Assembly: GCA_946414825.1 (NCBI GenBank)
Contig: CAMKQB010000001.1
Location: 1 to 62,866 of the forward strand
Length of the DNA stretch: 62,866 bases
Direction: 5' to 3'
Source of the DNA: an uncultured Lachnospiraceae bacterium
GTDB taxonomy: Bacteria; Bacillota; Clostridia; Lachnospirales; Lachnospiraceae
Part shown: positions 19,021 through 27,273 of the stretch, piece after piece
How positions within the stretch are numbered: the first letter of the stretch is position 1
Layout of the letters: every line of letters starts with the position of its first letter
Translations under genes and position numbers: made by a program
The notes under the pieces: generated by a model
Seen by the model: the letters and a program-made list of their open reading frames with translations, nothing else
Told to the model about the DNA's origin: nothing
The model's database searches: none

Positions 19021-20742
19021 TTATTCCCCAAGCATATCCTTCTTAAGCTTATCCAGCTTAGCCTCAGCATCAGCTGCACTTGCACCTTTAACCCCAAAAT
19101 AGAACTTAATCTTTGGCTCTGTACCAGAAGGTCTAACACAGCACCATGCATTATCTTCCAGTTCATAGTAAAGAACATTTGATGAAGGAAGACCAGTAGT
19201 TGACTCCTCACCTGTCACGAAATCAATTCTCTTATCTGCCTTGTAATCTCTAGCCGCAAGCACCTTTAAGCCCCCCAGCTCCTTAGGTGGATTATTGCGG
19301 AAACTATCCATTCTCTTCTGAATCTCAGCGGCACCATCAACACCCTTGAGTTCCAGAGTTGCAAGCCCCTCTTTATAATAACCATACTTCTGATACAGAT
19401 CCTGCATAGCATCACAAAGTGTCTTGCCCTGCTTCTTATAAAATGCAGCAACCTCGCAAAGCATCATTACTGCAACGATAGAATCTTTATCTCTTGCATA
19501 GGTTCCTGTCAGGCAGCCATAAGACTCCTCAAGTCCAAATACATAATTGTTGCAGCCTGTCTGCTCAAATATCTTGATCTGCTCACCGATATATTTAAAT
19601 CCTGTAAGAACTTCGATAAGTCTTGCATTGTAAGCAGCTGCTATAGCCTTGGTCATATCCGTTGTAACTATTGTTGTTACAAGCGCTGGATTCTCAGGCA
19701 TAGTTCCTGTAGCCTGCTTCTCTCTGAAAATGTACTCTGCAATGAGCATTCCCGACATATTTCCTGTGAAGCTCATATATTCACCTGTCTTTGTATCCTT
19801 GGCATATACTCCAAGTCTATCAGCATCAGGATCAGTTGCCAGAACTATGTCTGCATCCACTTCCTTTGCAAGCTTAAGCGCCAGTTCCCACGCCTTTGGA
19901 TCCTCCGGGTTTGGATAAGCAACTGTTGGGAAGGAACCATCTGGAATCTTCTGCTGTGGTTCAACATAAACCTGTGTAAAACCAAGGTCCTTAAGAACTC
20001 TACGAACGCTTACATTTCCTGTACCATGAAGTGGTGTATAAACTATCTTGATATCCTTAGCCATCTCTGGAATGATCTCAGGATGAATACTCTGTGCCTT
20101 AACCTGTGCGATATACTTGTCATCAAAGTCTGTACCAATGACATGGAATAGTCCTGCTGCTCTTGCATCATCCTCATCCATTGTCTTAACCTGAGAGAAA
20201 TCAACAACCTTTGCAACCTCGGCCATGATTCCTGTATCGTGAGGAGGTGTAACCTGGGCACCGTCCTCCCAATAAACCTTGTAACCATTATATTCTCTAG
20301 GATTGTGGCTGGCTGTCACAACTATTCCCGCTATACAACCAAATTCTCTAACCGCAAAGCTGAGCTCTGGTGTAGGACGAAGTGACTCAAAAAGGTATGT
20401 CTTGATTCCATTTGCATTTAGGCATCTAGCAGCCTCTCTTGCAAATTCAGGAGACATGATACGTGAATCATGCGCAATTGCAACTCCCTTTTCCTGTCCA
20501 TTATTAGCCAAAATATAATTAGCAAGTCCCTGAGTTGCCTGACGAACTGTATATATGTTCATTCTATTTGTACCAGCACCTCTGACACCTCTCAGACCAC
20601 CTGTACCAAATTCAAGGCTTCTATAAAATCTATCCTCTATTTCCTTCTCATCGCCCTTAATCGACTCGAGTTCTGCTCTTGTTTCCTCATCAAAATATGA
20701 GTCCTCTAACCATTTCAGATACTCATCCATGTAACTACTCAT
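19021..20742 (-). CDS. pgcA: Phospho-sugar mutase (phosphoglucomutase/phosphomannomutase)
   Basis: It interconverts hexose 1- and 6-phosphates, feeding glycogen and cell-envelope sugars. The 573-residue protein has the alpha-phosphohexomutase layout: active serine in VVTASHNPREYNGYKVYW, the metal loop LATDPDADRLGV, the sugar-specificity loop FGLEESYGC and the phosphate-binding C-terminal motif VRPSGTEPKIKFY. Length and motifs match Firmicutes PgcA. The ATG at 20742 has an AGGAGG site 10 bases upstream. The GGDEF/EAL gene follows at 21 bases. Divergent murG shares the upstream region. Confidence 0.93.
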   Translation of the reverse strand: MSSYMDEYLKWLEDSYFDEETRAELESIKGDEKEIEDRFYRSLEFGTGGLRGVRGAGTNRMNIYTVRQATQGLANYILANNGQEKGVAIAHDSRIMSPEFAREAARCLNANGIKTYLFESLRPTPELSFAVREFGCIAGIVVTASHNPREYNGYKVYWEDGAQVTPPHDTGIMAEVAKVVDFSQVKTMDEDDARAAGLFHVIGTDFDDKYIAQVKAQSIHPEIIPEMAKDIKIVYTPLHGTGNVSVRRVLKDLGFTQVYVEPQQKIPDGSFPTVAYPNPEDPKAWELALKLAKEVDADIVLATDPDADRLGVYAKDTKTGEYMSFTGNMSGMLIAEYIFREKQATGTMPENPALVTTIVTTDMTKAIAAAYNARLIEVLTGFKYIGEQIKIFEQTGCNNYVFGLEESYGCLTGTYARDKDSIVAVMMLCEVAAFYKKQGKTLCDAMQDLYQKYGYYKEGLATLELKGVDGAAEIQKRMDSFRNNPPKELGGLKVLAARDYKADKRIDFVTGEESTTGLPSSNVLYYELEDNAWCCVRPSGTEPKIKFYFGVKGASAADAEAKLDKLKKDMLGE

Positions 20743-20809
20743 CTAAAAAAGTCCTCCTTATTACGTATGTAAAATAACGTGTTTAAACCAACACACAATG
20801 GATAGTAAC

Positions 20810-20818
20810 ATTATATCA
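20810..20818 (-). promoter_or_regulatory. Extended -10 promoter of the sugar mutase
   Basis: On the minus strand TGATATAAT is an extended -10 box about 68 bases before the start at 20742. No good -35 is visible at 16-18 bases. Confidence 0.4.
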
Positions 20819-20894
20819 TTTCCACAGATTAACCGCTACAAAAATATAGTGCCATATCTCATTTTTTTTGGTATTATAGAGGTTGTCACAAATG

Positions 20895-20911
20895 ACCAGT
20901 AAGATACTGGT
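20895..20911 (+). promoter_or_regulatory. Dyad or hairpin in the murG leader
   Basis: ACCAGTA-AGA-TACTGGT is a perfect 7-bp inverted repeat with a 3-base centre, ending 18 bases before the murG ATG. It could be an operator or a leader RNA hairpin. Confidence 0.4.
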
Positions 20912-20929
20912 AATTATTAGGAGTTAAAA

Positions 20930-21985
20930 ATGAAAAAGATTATTCTGACCGGTGGTGGTACAGCCGGACATGTAACACCTAATATCGCAATCATCCCTAG
21001 GCTCAAGGAGCTGGGATACGAGATAAGTTACATAGGAACAAAAACAGGTATTGAGAGAAGGCTTATCGAAGAGATTGGAATTCCCTACTACGGAATATCC
21101 TCTGGTAAACTAAGACGTTATCATGATATAAAGAATTTCACTGATCCTTTCAGGATTGTGCGTGGTTTCGATCAAGCGAACCTTTTGATGAGAAGACTGT
21201 CTCCAGATGTTATCTTTTCAAAGGGCGGCTTTGTTACAGTACCCGTCGTACTTGCAGCTTCCATACATAAAGTACCTATAGTTATACATGAATCAGATAT
21301 GACGCCAGGACTTGCTAACAAGATTGCGCTTCCACACGCGACCAAGATATGCTGTAACTTCCCAGAGACAAAGGATCTCTTCTCCGATAGAGCAACCATA
21401 ACGGGTACACCTATCAGACAGGAGCTCTTTAGCGGAGATAGAGAAAAAGCTATTCAGTTCTGTGGCTTTAAAAAGGATAAACCAACTGTTCTTGTTATGG
21501 GCGGAAGCACCGGAAGCGTTGCAGTGAATAAAGCCGTCTGGGGATGCTTAGATGAATTGGTTAAGAGATTTAATGTCATCCATCTCTGCGGAAAGGATAA
21601 GAAGGATTCCTCTTACGACAGAGAGGGCTATGTTCAGTATGAATATATAAAGGACGAGCTGGCCGACCTATTCGCACTAGCCGATATCGTTATATCTCGT
21701 GCCGGTGCAAATGCAATCTGCGAGCTACTGGCTCTAAGAAAGCCAAATGTACTTATACCACTTTCAAAGAATGCAAGCCGTGGTGATCAGATACTAAATG
21801 CTGAATCCTTTGAAAAAAGCGGCTACAGTTTTGTTATTCAGGAGGAGGATGTAACTAAGGAAACTCTTCTTAGGGCTATAACAGAAGTCTTCGATAGAAG
21901 GGACAAATATATCGAAAGAATGAACAAGAGCGAACTAAGTGATTCTATTGAGAGTATTACAAGTATAATCGATTCACTTGTATAA
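20930..21985 (+). CDS. murG: MurG, lipid II-forming N-acetylglucosaminyltransferase
   Basis: It transfers GlcNAc from UDP-GlcNAc to lipid I on the inner face of the membrane, completing lipid II. The 351-residue GT28/GT-B protein starts with GGGTAGHVTPN (residues 8-18). It has the KGGFVTVPVVLA and HESDMTPGLANK motifs in the acceptor half, and VMGGSTGS and SRAGANAICELLAL in the donor half. The start follows TAGGAG. It is monocistronic here, outside the usual division and cell-wall cluster, and ends at a strong terminator. The genome may hold another copy in that cluster; the window cannot tell. Confidence 0.94.
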   Translation: MKKIILTGGGTAGHVTPNIAIIPRLKELGYEISYIGTKTGIERRLIEEIGIPYYGISSGKLRRYHDIKNFTDPFRIVRGFDQANLLMRRLSPDVIFSKGGFVTVPVVLAASIHKVPIVIHESDMTPGLANKIALPHATKICCNFPETKDLFSDRATITGTPIRQELFSGDREKAIQFCGFKKDKPTVLVMGGSTGSVAVNKAVWGCLDELVKRFNVIHLCGKDKKDSSYDREGYVQYEYIKDELADLFALADIVISRAGANAICELLALRKPNVLIPLSKNASRGDQILNAESFEKSGYSFVIQEEDVTKETLLRAITEVFDRRDKYIERMNKSELSDSIESITSIIDSLV

Positions 21986-22015
21986 AGCTTATATAAAGAA
22001 AATGATAAAAGTAAA

Positions 22016-22045
22016 AACAGCTTCCGGTTGGAAGCTGTTTTTTTA
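22016..22045. terminator. Bidirectional terminator between murG and the 22086 gene
   Basis: AACAGCTTC-CGGTTG-GAAGCTGTT is followed by a T-run on the plus strand and preceded by an A-run, so it can serve both convergent genes. Confidence 0.88.
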
Positions 22046-22085
22046 GTCATATATTCTATAAATTGCAAATTAGACTCAAAATAAT

Positions 22086-22631
22086 TTACTTTCCGCAAAG
22101 AGCATCAAGCGACTTCTGGAAATATGTTGATGAATCTGACTTCTTATAAGTTGATGTTGCAACATCAATCTGTTCAGGTGCGATCTGCATATCAGGCTCT
22201 ATTACCTGATCACCTATTTTAACATCACTACCGTCTTTTGTAACATGGAAGGTAAGTCTAACGTGAGCATTTGTATGTGTAACCATTCCATCACTATTAT
22301 TTTCGTTTTCAAAAGAAACTGTCGTCTTATATCCATCTGCATAAACGTCATAAGCACCATTTCCATTATCATCTACAGAAATCTCTTCCATTGTCCATGC
22401 AGGATTTGCTGTAGCAGATATCATCATATCTTCGTATGTAAAGTCTTTATTCTTGTATACAAGAGAACCCTTAACTTTTCCTACAACATCTTCATAATTA
22501 CTATTCGTTTTACTCTGCAATGTAGCCTTAAGCGGATTCTTATATTGTCCCGGAAGAACCGTATAAATTACAAACGCAAGTGCAGCCACTATTACAATAC
22601 CAATAATAATTCTACCAATTTTGTTAGCCAT
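22086..22631 (-). CDS. Membrane-anchored extracytoplasmic protein of unknown function
   Basis: The 181-residue protein has a short N-terminus, one hydrophobic segment (about residues 7-25, IGRIIIGIVIVAALAFVIYTV) and a soluble, mostly beta-predicted remainder rich in Asn, Asp, Lys and Thr. There is no lipobox, no recognised domain and no catalytic motif. The C-terminal part (KSDSSTYFQKSLDALCGK) ends in a lone cysteine. AAGGAG precedes the ATG. It shares the convergent terminator with murG. The HD hydrolase gene lies 41 bases upstream on the same strand and may be co-transcribed. Confidence 0.7.
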   Translation of the reverse strand: MANKIGRIIIGIVIVAALAFVIYTVLPGQYKNPLKATLQSKTNSNYEDVVGKVKGSLVYKNKDFTYEDMMISATANPAWTMEEISVDDNGNGAYDVYADGYKTTVSFENENNSDGMVTHTNAHVRLTFHVTKDGSDVKIGDQVIEPDMQIAPEQIDVATSTYKKSDSSTYFQKSLDALCGK

Positions 22632-22672
22632 AATTTTATATCTCCTTTAATTTAAATACATTTTTTATGACT

Positions 22673-23263
22673 CTAAAAGATTTCTCTTTCAAGCTGATAT
22701 ATATAACTCTCAATGAGTTGCATTCTCTTGTTATACTCAGTTCTTGCAGTTTCAGTCTTGCAACATCTGATAAGCGGTTTATTCTGTCTATAGTTCTCCT
22801 TGATGCGATAATAAGCACGCTTATAGCTGGCTTCATCATCGTCAGCAGCCACCATACAATCACGCATGATTTCAACTGCTCCAACCTCATCCAGAAGAAT
22901 CGAATCCATAACTATCTGACATTCTAAGGACAAGTCCTTATCTGTATCCATTTCATCGCAGGCAAGAATAATCTCTCCTACCTTAACTATGAGTTCAGGA
23001 CTCACGTCTATGCTATCAAGATATTCTACTGCAACCTCAGCGCTAACCTCGCCGACTGGTCTATCCTTCTCCCATCCAATATCATGAAGCAAAGCAGCAA
23101 GAACAATCACATCAAGATCGCCCCCTAGCTTAGCCTGAAGTCTGATAGCCCACCTATAAACCCTCATGGTATGGTCATAAGTATTTCTGAAAGGATACTG
23201 ATCAGATCTGACATTTTCAGAAGTGGTCTTCTTCACAAACTCTATTACTTCTGAGTAATCCAT
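22673..23263 (-). CDS. HD-domain phosphohydrolase
   Basis: The 196-residue protein has the metal-binding HD set: His in NTYDHTMRV (about residue 31), HD in LAALLHDIGWEKD (about 59-60) and a downstream Asp in SILLDEVGAVEIMR. Such proteins cleave phosphoester bonds of nucleotides or related small molecules. The substrate is not predictable here. AGGGG precedes the start. The next minus-strand element upstream is the SRP RNA, with about 107 AT-rich bases between them. Confidence 0.85.
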   Translation of the reverse strand: MDYSEVIEFVKKTTSENVRSDQYPFRNTYDHTMRVYRWAIRLQAKLGGDLDVIVLAALLHDIGWEKDRPVGEVSAEVAVEYLDSIDVSPELIVKVGEIILACDEMDTDKDLSLECQIVMDSILLDEVGAVEIMRDCMVAADDDEASYKRAYYRIKENYRQNKPLIRCCKTETARTEYNKRMQLIESYIYQLEREIF

Positions 23264-23370
23264 ACTCTTTTAACCCCTAACATTTTAGTAAAAAAAACTA
23301 TAAATCCATAGTCCCAAAACACTATATTATAATAACACTTTCCATAGGATAATGCTACTTTTTTTTAAAA

Positions 23371-23633
23371 CCGTGCGACCAGCTTTGCAAAGCCTCAACG
23401 AGCGTTACCTTAGCAGTTAACTCAATCCAGGCTGCCTCACGGCGCACAGAGAGGTTCTACTTAGTGCTGCTTTGTTCCCAACCTGACACGGTTCGCAGAT
23501 TCCTGTCGCGTAAGACCTGGATATCAACATCACTTACTAAGGGCAGCCCCGCAAAGATCAGTTCGAGGCCAGTCATCACCCCTGCTATAGCGGATTGCAG
23601 GTACAGGGCACCGCTAACTCCCCGGCTGCACGG
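23371..23633 (-). ncRNA. ffs: Large (Alu-containing) signal recognition particle RNA
   Basis: The minus strand matches the Gram-positive scRNA consensus block by block: GGGGAGTTAGCGGTGCCCTG and TACCTGCAATCCGCTATAGC (Alu part), CTTAGTAAGTG, then GTCAGGTTGGGAACAAAGCA (helix 8) and TAACTGCTAAGGTAACGCT. The ends CCGTGC and GCACGG pair and are followed by TTTT, giving about 263 nt. The Ffh-binding helix keeps the GGAA tetraloop, but the flanking pairs are changed in a compensated way relative to B. subtilis as I remember it. Open frames here (for example 23457-23660) are not genes. The RNA binds Ffh and directs membrane-protein insertion. Confidence 0.95.
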
Positions 23634-23651
23634 AAATTTTATAACTCTTAG

Positions 23652-23680
23652 AGTATACATAATACAAAAAAATTCGTCAA
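23652..23680 (-). promoter_or_regulatory. Promoter of the SRP RNA
   Basis: On the minus strand TTGACG (23675-23680) and TATACT (23652-23657) are 17 bases apart. The box overlaps the tadA stop codon. The expected start is about 12 bases before the mature 5' end, consistent with 5' processing. Confidence 0.7.
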
Positions 23681-24174
23681 GTATTCCGAAGTTCGCGGAA
23701 AAATCTCTTAAGAAGTTCTGAGCACTCCCTCTCCATTATGCCTTTAACCACCTTGACTCTATGATTGAAACCCGCCATATCCAAAAGGTTAATGACCGAG
23801 CCTGCGCATCCTGCCTTCGGATTCATACATCCTATCACAACCTCGGGAAGCCTTGCCTGAACAATGGCACCTGCACACATTTGACAGGGTTCGAGAGTAA
23901 CGTACATAGTGCAGTCCTCAAGTCTCCAGTCTCCCACAACCTTCGACGCCTTCTTTATCGCCATTATTTCCGCATGAGCCAGAACCTGCTTATCCTTATT
24001 CCGGCGATTATATCCCTTAGCAATTACCTTACCGTTACGCACTATCACGCAACCAATCGGAACATCGCCCTTTGAAGCTGCCTTCTTAGCCAGTTCATAT
24101 GCCTGGCTCATGAATTTTAGCTGTTCTTCAAGGATTGCATCATCCTCCATAACATTATCTATATTCTTTTCCAT
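23677..24174 (-). CDS. tadA: tRNA-specific adenosine-34 deaminase TadA
   Basis: It converts A34 to inosine in tRNA-Arg(ACG). The 165-residue protein shows the zinc deaminase motifs HAEIMAI (catalytic Glu) and LEPCQMCAGAI, and the family's MNPKAGCAGS and C-terminal ELLKRFFRELR. Its N-terminus is about 20 residues longer than the minimal family, but no internal start has a better ribosome site than the AAGGA before the ATG at 24174. It lies 17 bases after rsmA in a tatD-rsmA-tadA run. Confidence 0.94.
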   Translation of the reverse strand: MEKNIDNVMEDDAILEEQLKFMSQAYELAKKAASKGDVPIGCVIVRNGKVIAKGYNRRNKDKQVLAHAEIMAIKKASKVVGDWRLEDCTMYVTLEPCQMCAGAIVQARLPEVVIGCMNPKAGCAGSVINLLDMAGFNHRVKVVKGIMERECSELLKRFFRELRNT

Positions 24175-24191
24175 AACCCCATCCTTACTTT

Positions 24192-25040
24192 TTACAAGCT
24201 ATCACTAAGCCTTGCGAACTCTTCCAGACTAAGCGCCTCACCTCTAACTCTTACATCCAGTCCGATACTAGTAAGCGCTTCTTCAACCTCTTCTCTGCTA
24301 AATGATAAACCCTCGAAATTCTTAATCGCATTGGCAAGCGTCTTACGTCTCTGATTAAATGCCGCTCTGATCAGTTTAAACATTTTCTGCTCATCCTTCA
24401 CTTCCACGGAAGGAGTTTCAAGCCTCTTTAGTCTGATTACCGCCGACCCAACATTTGGACGTGGCATGAAACAATTTGGTGGTACATTTGCCGCAAGATA
24501 CGGTTCTGCATAGTACTGAACTGCAAGTGACAGAGCTCCATAATCCTTGCTTCCCGGCGCCGCCTTCATCCTGTCTGCCACTTCCTTCTGAATCATTACC
24601 GTAATTGATTCAGCCGGCACGTGAGATTCAAGCAGTCCCATTATTATCGGTGTTGTAATGTAATATGGAAGATTAGCCACTATTTTAAATGGCCTACCTC
24701 CGAACATCGCGCCTATATCCTGCTTAAGTATATCGCCGTGAATCACTTCAACATTATCATATTCAGCGAGTGTTTTCTCAAGTATGGGAATCAACTTGTC
24801 ATCTATCTCAACCGCCTTGACCGCTCCAGCATTTTCTGCCAGATACTGCGTAAGTGTTCCAATTCCCGGGCCTATTTCTAAAACCTCCGAGCTCCTATCT
24901 ATTTCTGCCGCATCAATTATCTTCTCGATAACGTGGGAATCAATGAGGAAGTTCTGTCCGTAGTTCTTTCGAAATGTGAAATTATTTTCCTTTATAACCC
25001 TTATGGTTTCCTGTGGGTTACTGAGCATTTTTTTTTCCAT
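24192..25040 (-). CDS. rsmA: 16S rRNA dimethyladenosine transferase RsmA (KsgA)
   Basis: It dimethylates A1518 and A1519 of 16S rRNA during 30S maturation. The 282-residue protein shows KNYGQNFLID, the SAM motif LEIGPGIGTLTQYL, KAVEIDDKLI and the catalytic NLPYYITTPI (about residues 121-130), plus FMPRPNVGSAVI and FNQRRKTLANA. AGGAAAATATA precedes the ATG at 25040. It follows tatD by 36 bases. Confidence 0.96.
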   Translation of the reverse strand: MEKKMLSNPQETIRVIKENNFTFRKNYGQNFLIDSHVIEKIIDAAEIDRSSEVLEIGPGIGTLTQYLAENAGAVKAVEIDDKLIPILEKTLAEYDNVEVIHGDILKQDIGAMFGGRPFKIVANLPYYITTPIIMGLLESHVPAESITVMIQKEVADRMKAAPGSKDYGALSLAVQYYAEPYLAANVPPNCFMPRPNVGSAVIRLKRLETPSVEVKDEQKMFKLIRAAFNQRRKTLANAIKNFEGLSFSREEVEEALTSIGLDVRVRGEALSLEEFARLSDSL

Positions 25041-25076
25041 TATATTTTCCTGTTATATTTTCTTCAGAACGCTGTT

Positions 25077-25847
25077 TTATATTCTGTACAGTCTGAGAGC
25101 ATTTTGATACGTCACCTCAGCCACCTTTTCCGCTTCTACCTCTTTAAGTCTTGCTATCTCTTCTACAACCAGCGGCAGGTATGATGAGTCATTTCTCTCG
25201 CCTCTGTGAGGAGAAGGTGCGAGATATGGGCAATCCGTTTCCAGAACTATATTTTCAAGTGGTATAGACTGCACCGCCCTCTTCAGTTTTTTTGAATTCT
25301 TAAATGTCACTACACCGCCTATGCCAAAGAAGAATCCCATCTTAATAAACTCTCTTGAAAGCTCCTCTGAATACGAGTAGCAATGAATAACTCCGCCTAT
25401 TTCCTCTGCATGAGCCTCCTTCATCAGATTAACTGTGTCCTGAGCCGCATCGCGACTATGAATAACAAGTGGAAGTCCCAGCTCACGAGCCAGCTCCATC
25501 TGAGCCTTAAACCATTTAAACTGCAATTCCCTGGAAGGCTCATCATAATGATAATCCAGCCCTATCTCCCCAATTGCTACTATTTTCTCATTTGTAGTCG
25601 CTATAGACTTCAGTTCCTCCAGATCTGAATCTGTCATATCTCCCACGTGGTGAGGTATAACGCCAACCGCTCCATATATGTAGTCATATTTCTTTGTTAA
25701 CTCGTCTGTCATGCGTGAAGTGGGAATATCGCAGCCAATGTTTGTAACTCTGACTATCCCCTTCTCCTTCAGCCCTTTATCCAGAAGATAATCTCTATCG
25801 ATATCGAACTGATTATCATCATAATGTGCATGTGTGTCAAATATCAT
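25077..25847 (-). CDS. tatD: TatD family metal-dependent deoxyribonuclease
   Basis: A 256-residue TIM-barrel hydrolase. Metal ligands and motifs are DTHAHYDD (4-11), a GAVGVIPHHVGD segment (the usual form is GVHPH), IGEIGLDYHYDE, LPLVIHSRDA, GVIHCYSYS and LETDCPYLAPSPHRGERN. Family members are 3'-5' exonucleases or D-aminoacyl hydrolases. The conserved link with rsmA suggests nucleic-acid work. It is the first gene of the operon and diverges from the aminotransferase gene. Confidence 0.93.
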   Translation of the reverse strand: MIFDTHAHYDDNQFDIDRDYLLDKGLKEKGIVRVTNIGCDIPTSRMTDELTKKYDYIYGAVGVIPHHVGDMTDSDLEELKSIATTNEKIVAIGEIGLDYHYDEPSRELQFKWFKAQMELARELGLPLVIHSRDAAQDTVNLMKEAHAEEIGGVIHCYSYSEELSREFIKMGFFFGIGGVVTFKNSKKLKRAVQSIPLENIVLETDCPYLAPSPHRGERNDSSYLPLVVEEIARLKEVEAEKVAEVTYQNALRLYRI

Positions 25848-25884
25848 AATTTACACCGTCTTCTATCCTATCTTTACCTTGTAT

Positions 25885-25907
25885 TATCAAGCCAAATCAG
25901 CTATAAT
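25885..25907 (+). promoter_or_regulatory. Promoter of the aminotransferase-malQ operon
   Basis: The box TATAAT at 25902-25907 has TTGTAT 17 bases upstream (about 25879-25884) on the plus strand. The implied leader is about 110 bases, with no recognised riboswitch in it. Confidence 0.45.
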
Positions 25908-26025
25908 ATTATTTCGTGTACTCGGCTGAAAATAATGCTCCATCAGGAATAAATACACTGATGTACTATACCATATTTTCTGCCACATATAAAGTATTCA
26001 CTTCATAAGGAAATGGAGGCATTTT

Positions 26026-27213
26026 ATGATATCAAAATTCTACAAAGAAATGACCGGAAAAGAATCCGTAATACGTCAGTTTTTCGACTTTGCAAGAGCT
26101 CGCGCAGCTGAAATGGGACCAGAAAGTGTATTCAACTTTTCTATCGGTAACCCTTCAGTTCCAACAACACAGAGCTTTACAGATGCGATAATAGATATTA
26201 CAGAAAATGGCGATCCTGTTAAGATTCATGGCTACAGCCCAACTCTGGGACAGGATTCAACAAAGAAGGCTATTGCCGATTCCCTTAACAGACGTTTCGG
26301 TATGAACTACACTGCTTCTCACATTTTCCCAACTTCGGGAGCTGCAGGAGCACTTGCTCACGCAATCAGATGTGTTGCCGGCGAGGGCGATACTATCCTT
26401 ACATTTGCGCCTTTCTTCCCAGAGTACATTCCATATGTAACTGGCTCTGGAGCAGAGCTTAAGGTTGTGCCTGCCGACTACGATACATTCCAGATTAACT
26501 TCGAGAAGTTCGCGGAGATGCTGGATGAAAATGTAGCCGCAGTTCTTATCAATTCACCTAATAATCCATCCGGAATCGTATATACAACTGCAACCATCGA
26601 GAAGCTTGCAGAGATACTTAATACAAAGCAAAATGAATACGGACACGAAATATTCCTCATCACAGATGAGCCTTACAGAGAGATTGTATTTGAGGGTGTT
26701 GATTCACCATTCCCTTCAAAGTTCTATGATAACTCTATCTGCTGCTACTCCTTCAGCAAGTCATTATCACTTCCTGGAGAGCGTATCGGATATATGGCTG
26801 TAAACCCTGCGGCTAAGGATGCGGACTATATCGTTCCTATGGCTGGTCAAATATCCAGATTCACAGGTCACAACTGTCCTACCGCTCTCATGCAGCTGGC
26901 AATCGAAAGAGTACTCGACGAGACCAGCGATTTAAGCATTTACGAAAAAAATGCTAATCTGCTGTATAATGCACTGACAGAAATCGGTTACAAGGTAGTT
27001 AAGCCTATGGGTACCTTCTATATGATGCCTCGCGTACCATCAGAAAGTGGCGATGCAAATGAGTGGTGCTGGAAGGCAGCTCGTGAACTGGGACTTATAA
27101 CAGTACCTGGAGACAGCTTCCAGTGTCCCGGACATTTCCGTATCTCCTACTGTGTACCTACTGAAATGATTGAGAAGGCCATACCACTTTTCGAAAAGGC
27201 ATATAATTTCTAA
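26026..27213 (+). CDS. Class I PLP-dependent aminotransferase
   Basis: The 395-residue fold-type I protein has FSIGNPSVP near the N-terminus, NSPNNPSGIVY, ITDEPYREIVFEG and the PLP lysine in CYSFSKSLSLPGERIGY, with the C-terminal arginine motif GHFRISYC. It belongs to the aspartate/aromatic aminotransferase group; the amino donor is not determined by the motifs. GGAGG lies 7 bases before the ATG. It leads a five-gene plus-strand run with malQ 60 bases downstream. I see no metabolic link to malQ, so co-transcription may be incidental. Confidence 0.92.
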   Translation: MISKFYKEMTGKESVIRQFFDFARARAAEMGPESVFNFSIGNPSVPTTQSFTDAIIDITENGDPVKIHGYSPTLGQDSTKKAIADSLNRRFGMNYTASHIFPTSGAAGALAHAIRCVAGEGDTILTFAPFFPEYIPYVTGSGAELKVVPADYDTFQINFEKFAEMLDENVAAVLINSPNNPSGIVYTTATIEKLAEILNTKQNEYGHEIFLITDEPYREIVFEGVDSPFPSKFYDNSICCYSFSKSLSLPGERIGYMAVNPAAKDADYIVPMAGQISRFTGHNCPTALMQLAIERVLDETSDLSIYEKNANLLYNALTEIGYKVVKPMGTFYMMPRVPSESGDANEWCWKAARELGLITVPGDSFQCPGHFRISYCVPTEMIEKAIPLFEKAYNF

Positions 27214-27273
27214 GACTCTATGGGTTAAGGTTTTATTGGGGGATAAAACTTATTACTGGAGGATTTTTACTTT

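Noticed and set aside
23457..23660. Open frames on both strands in the 23.4-23.7 kb gap
   Set aside because: They lie in the SRP RNA, which explains the sequence conservation; no ribosome site is present.
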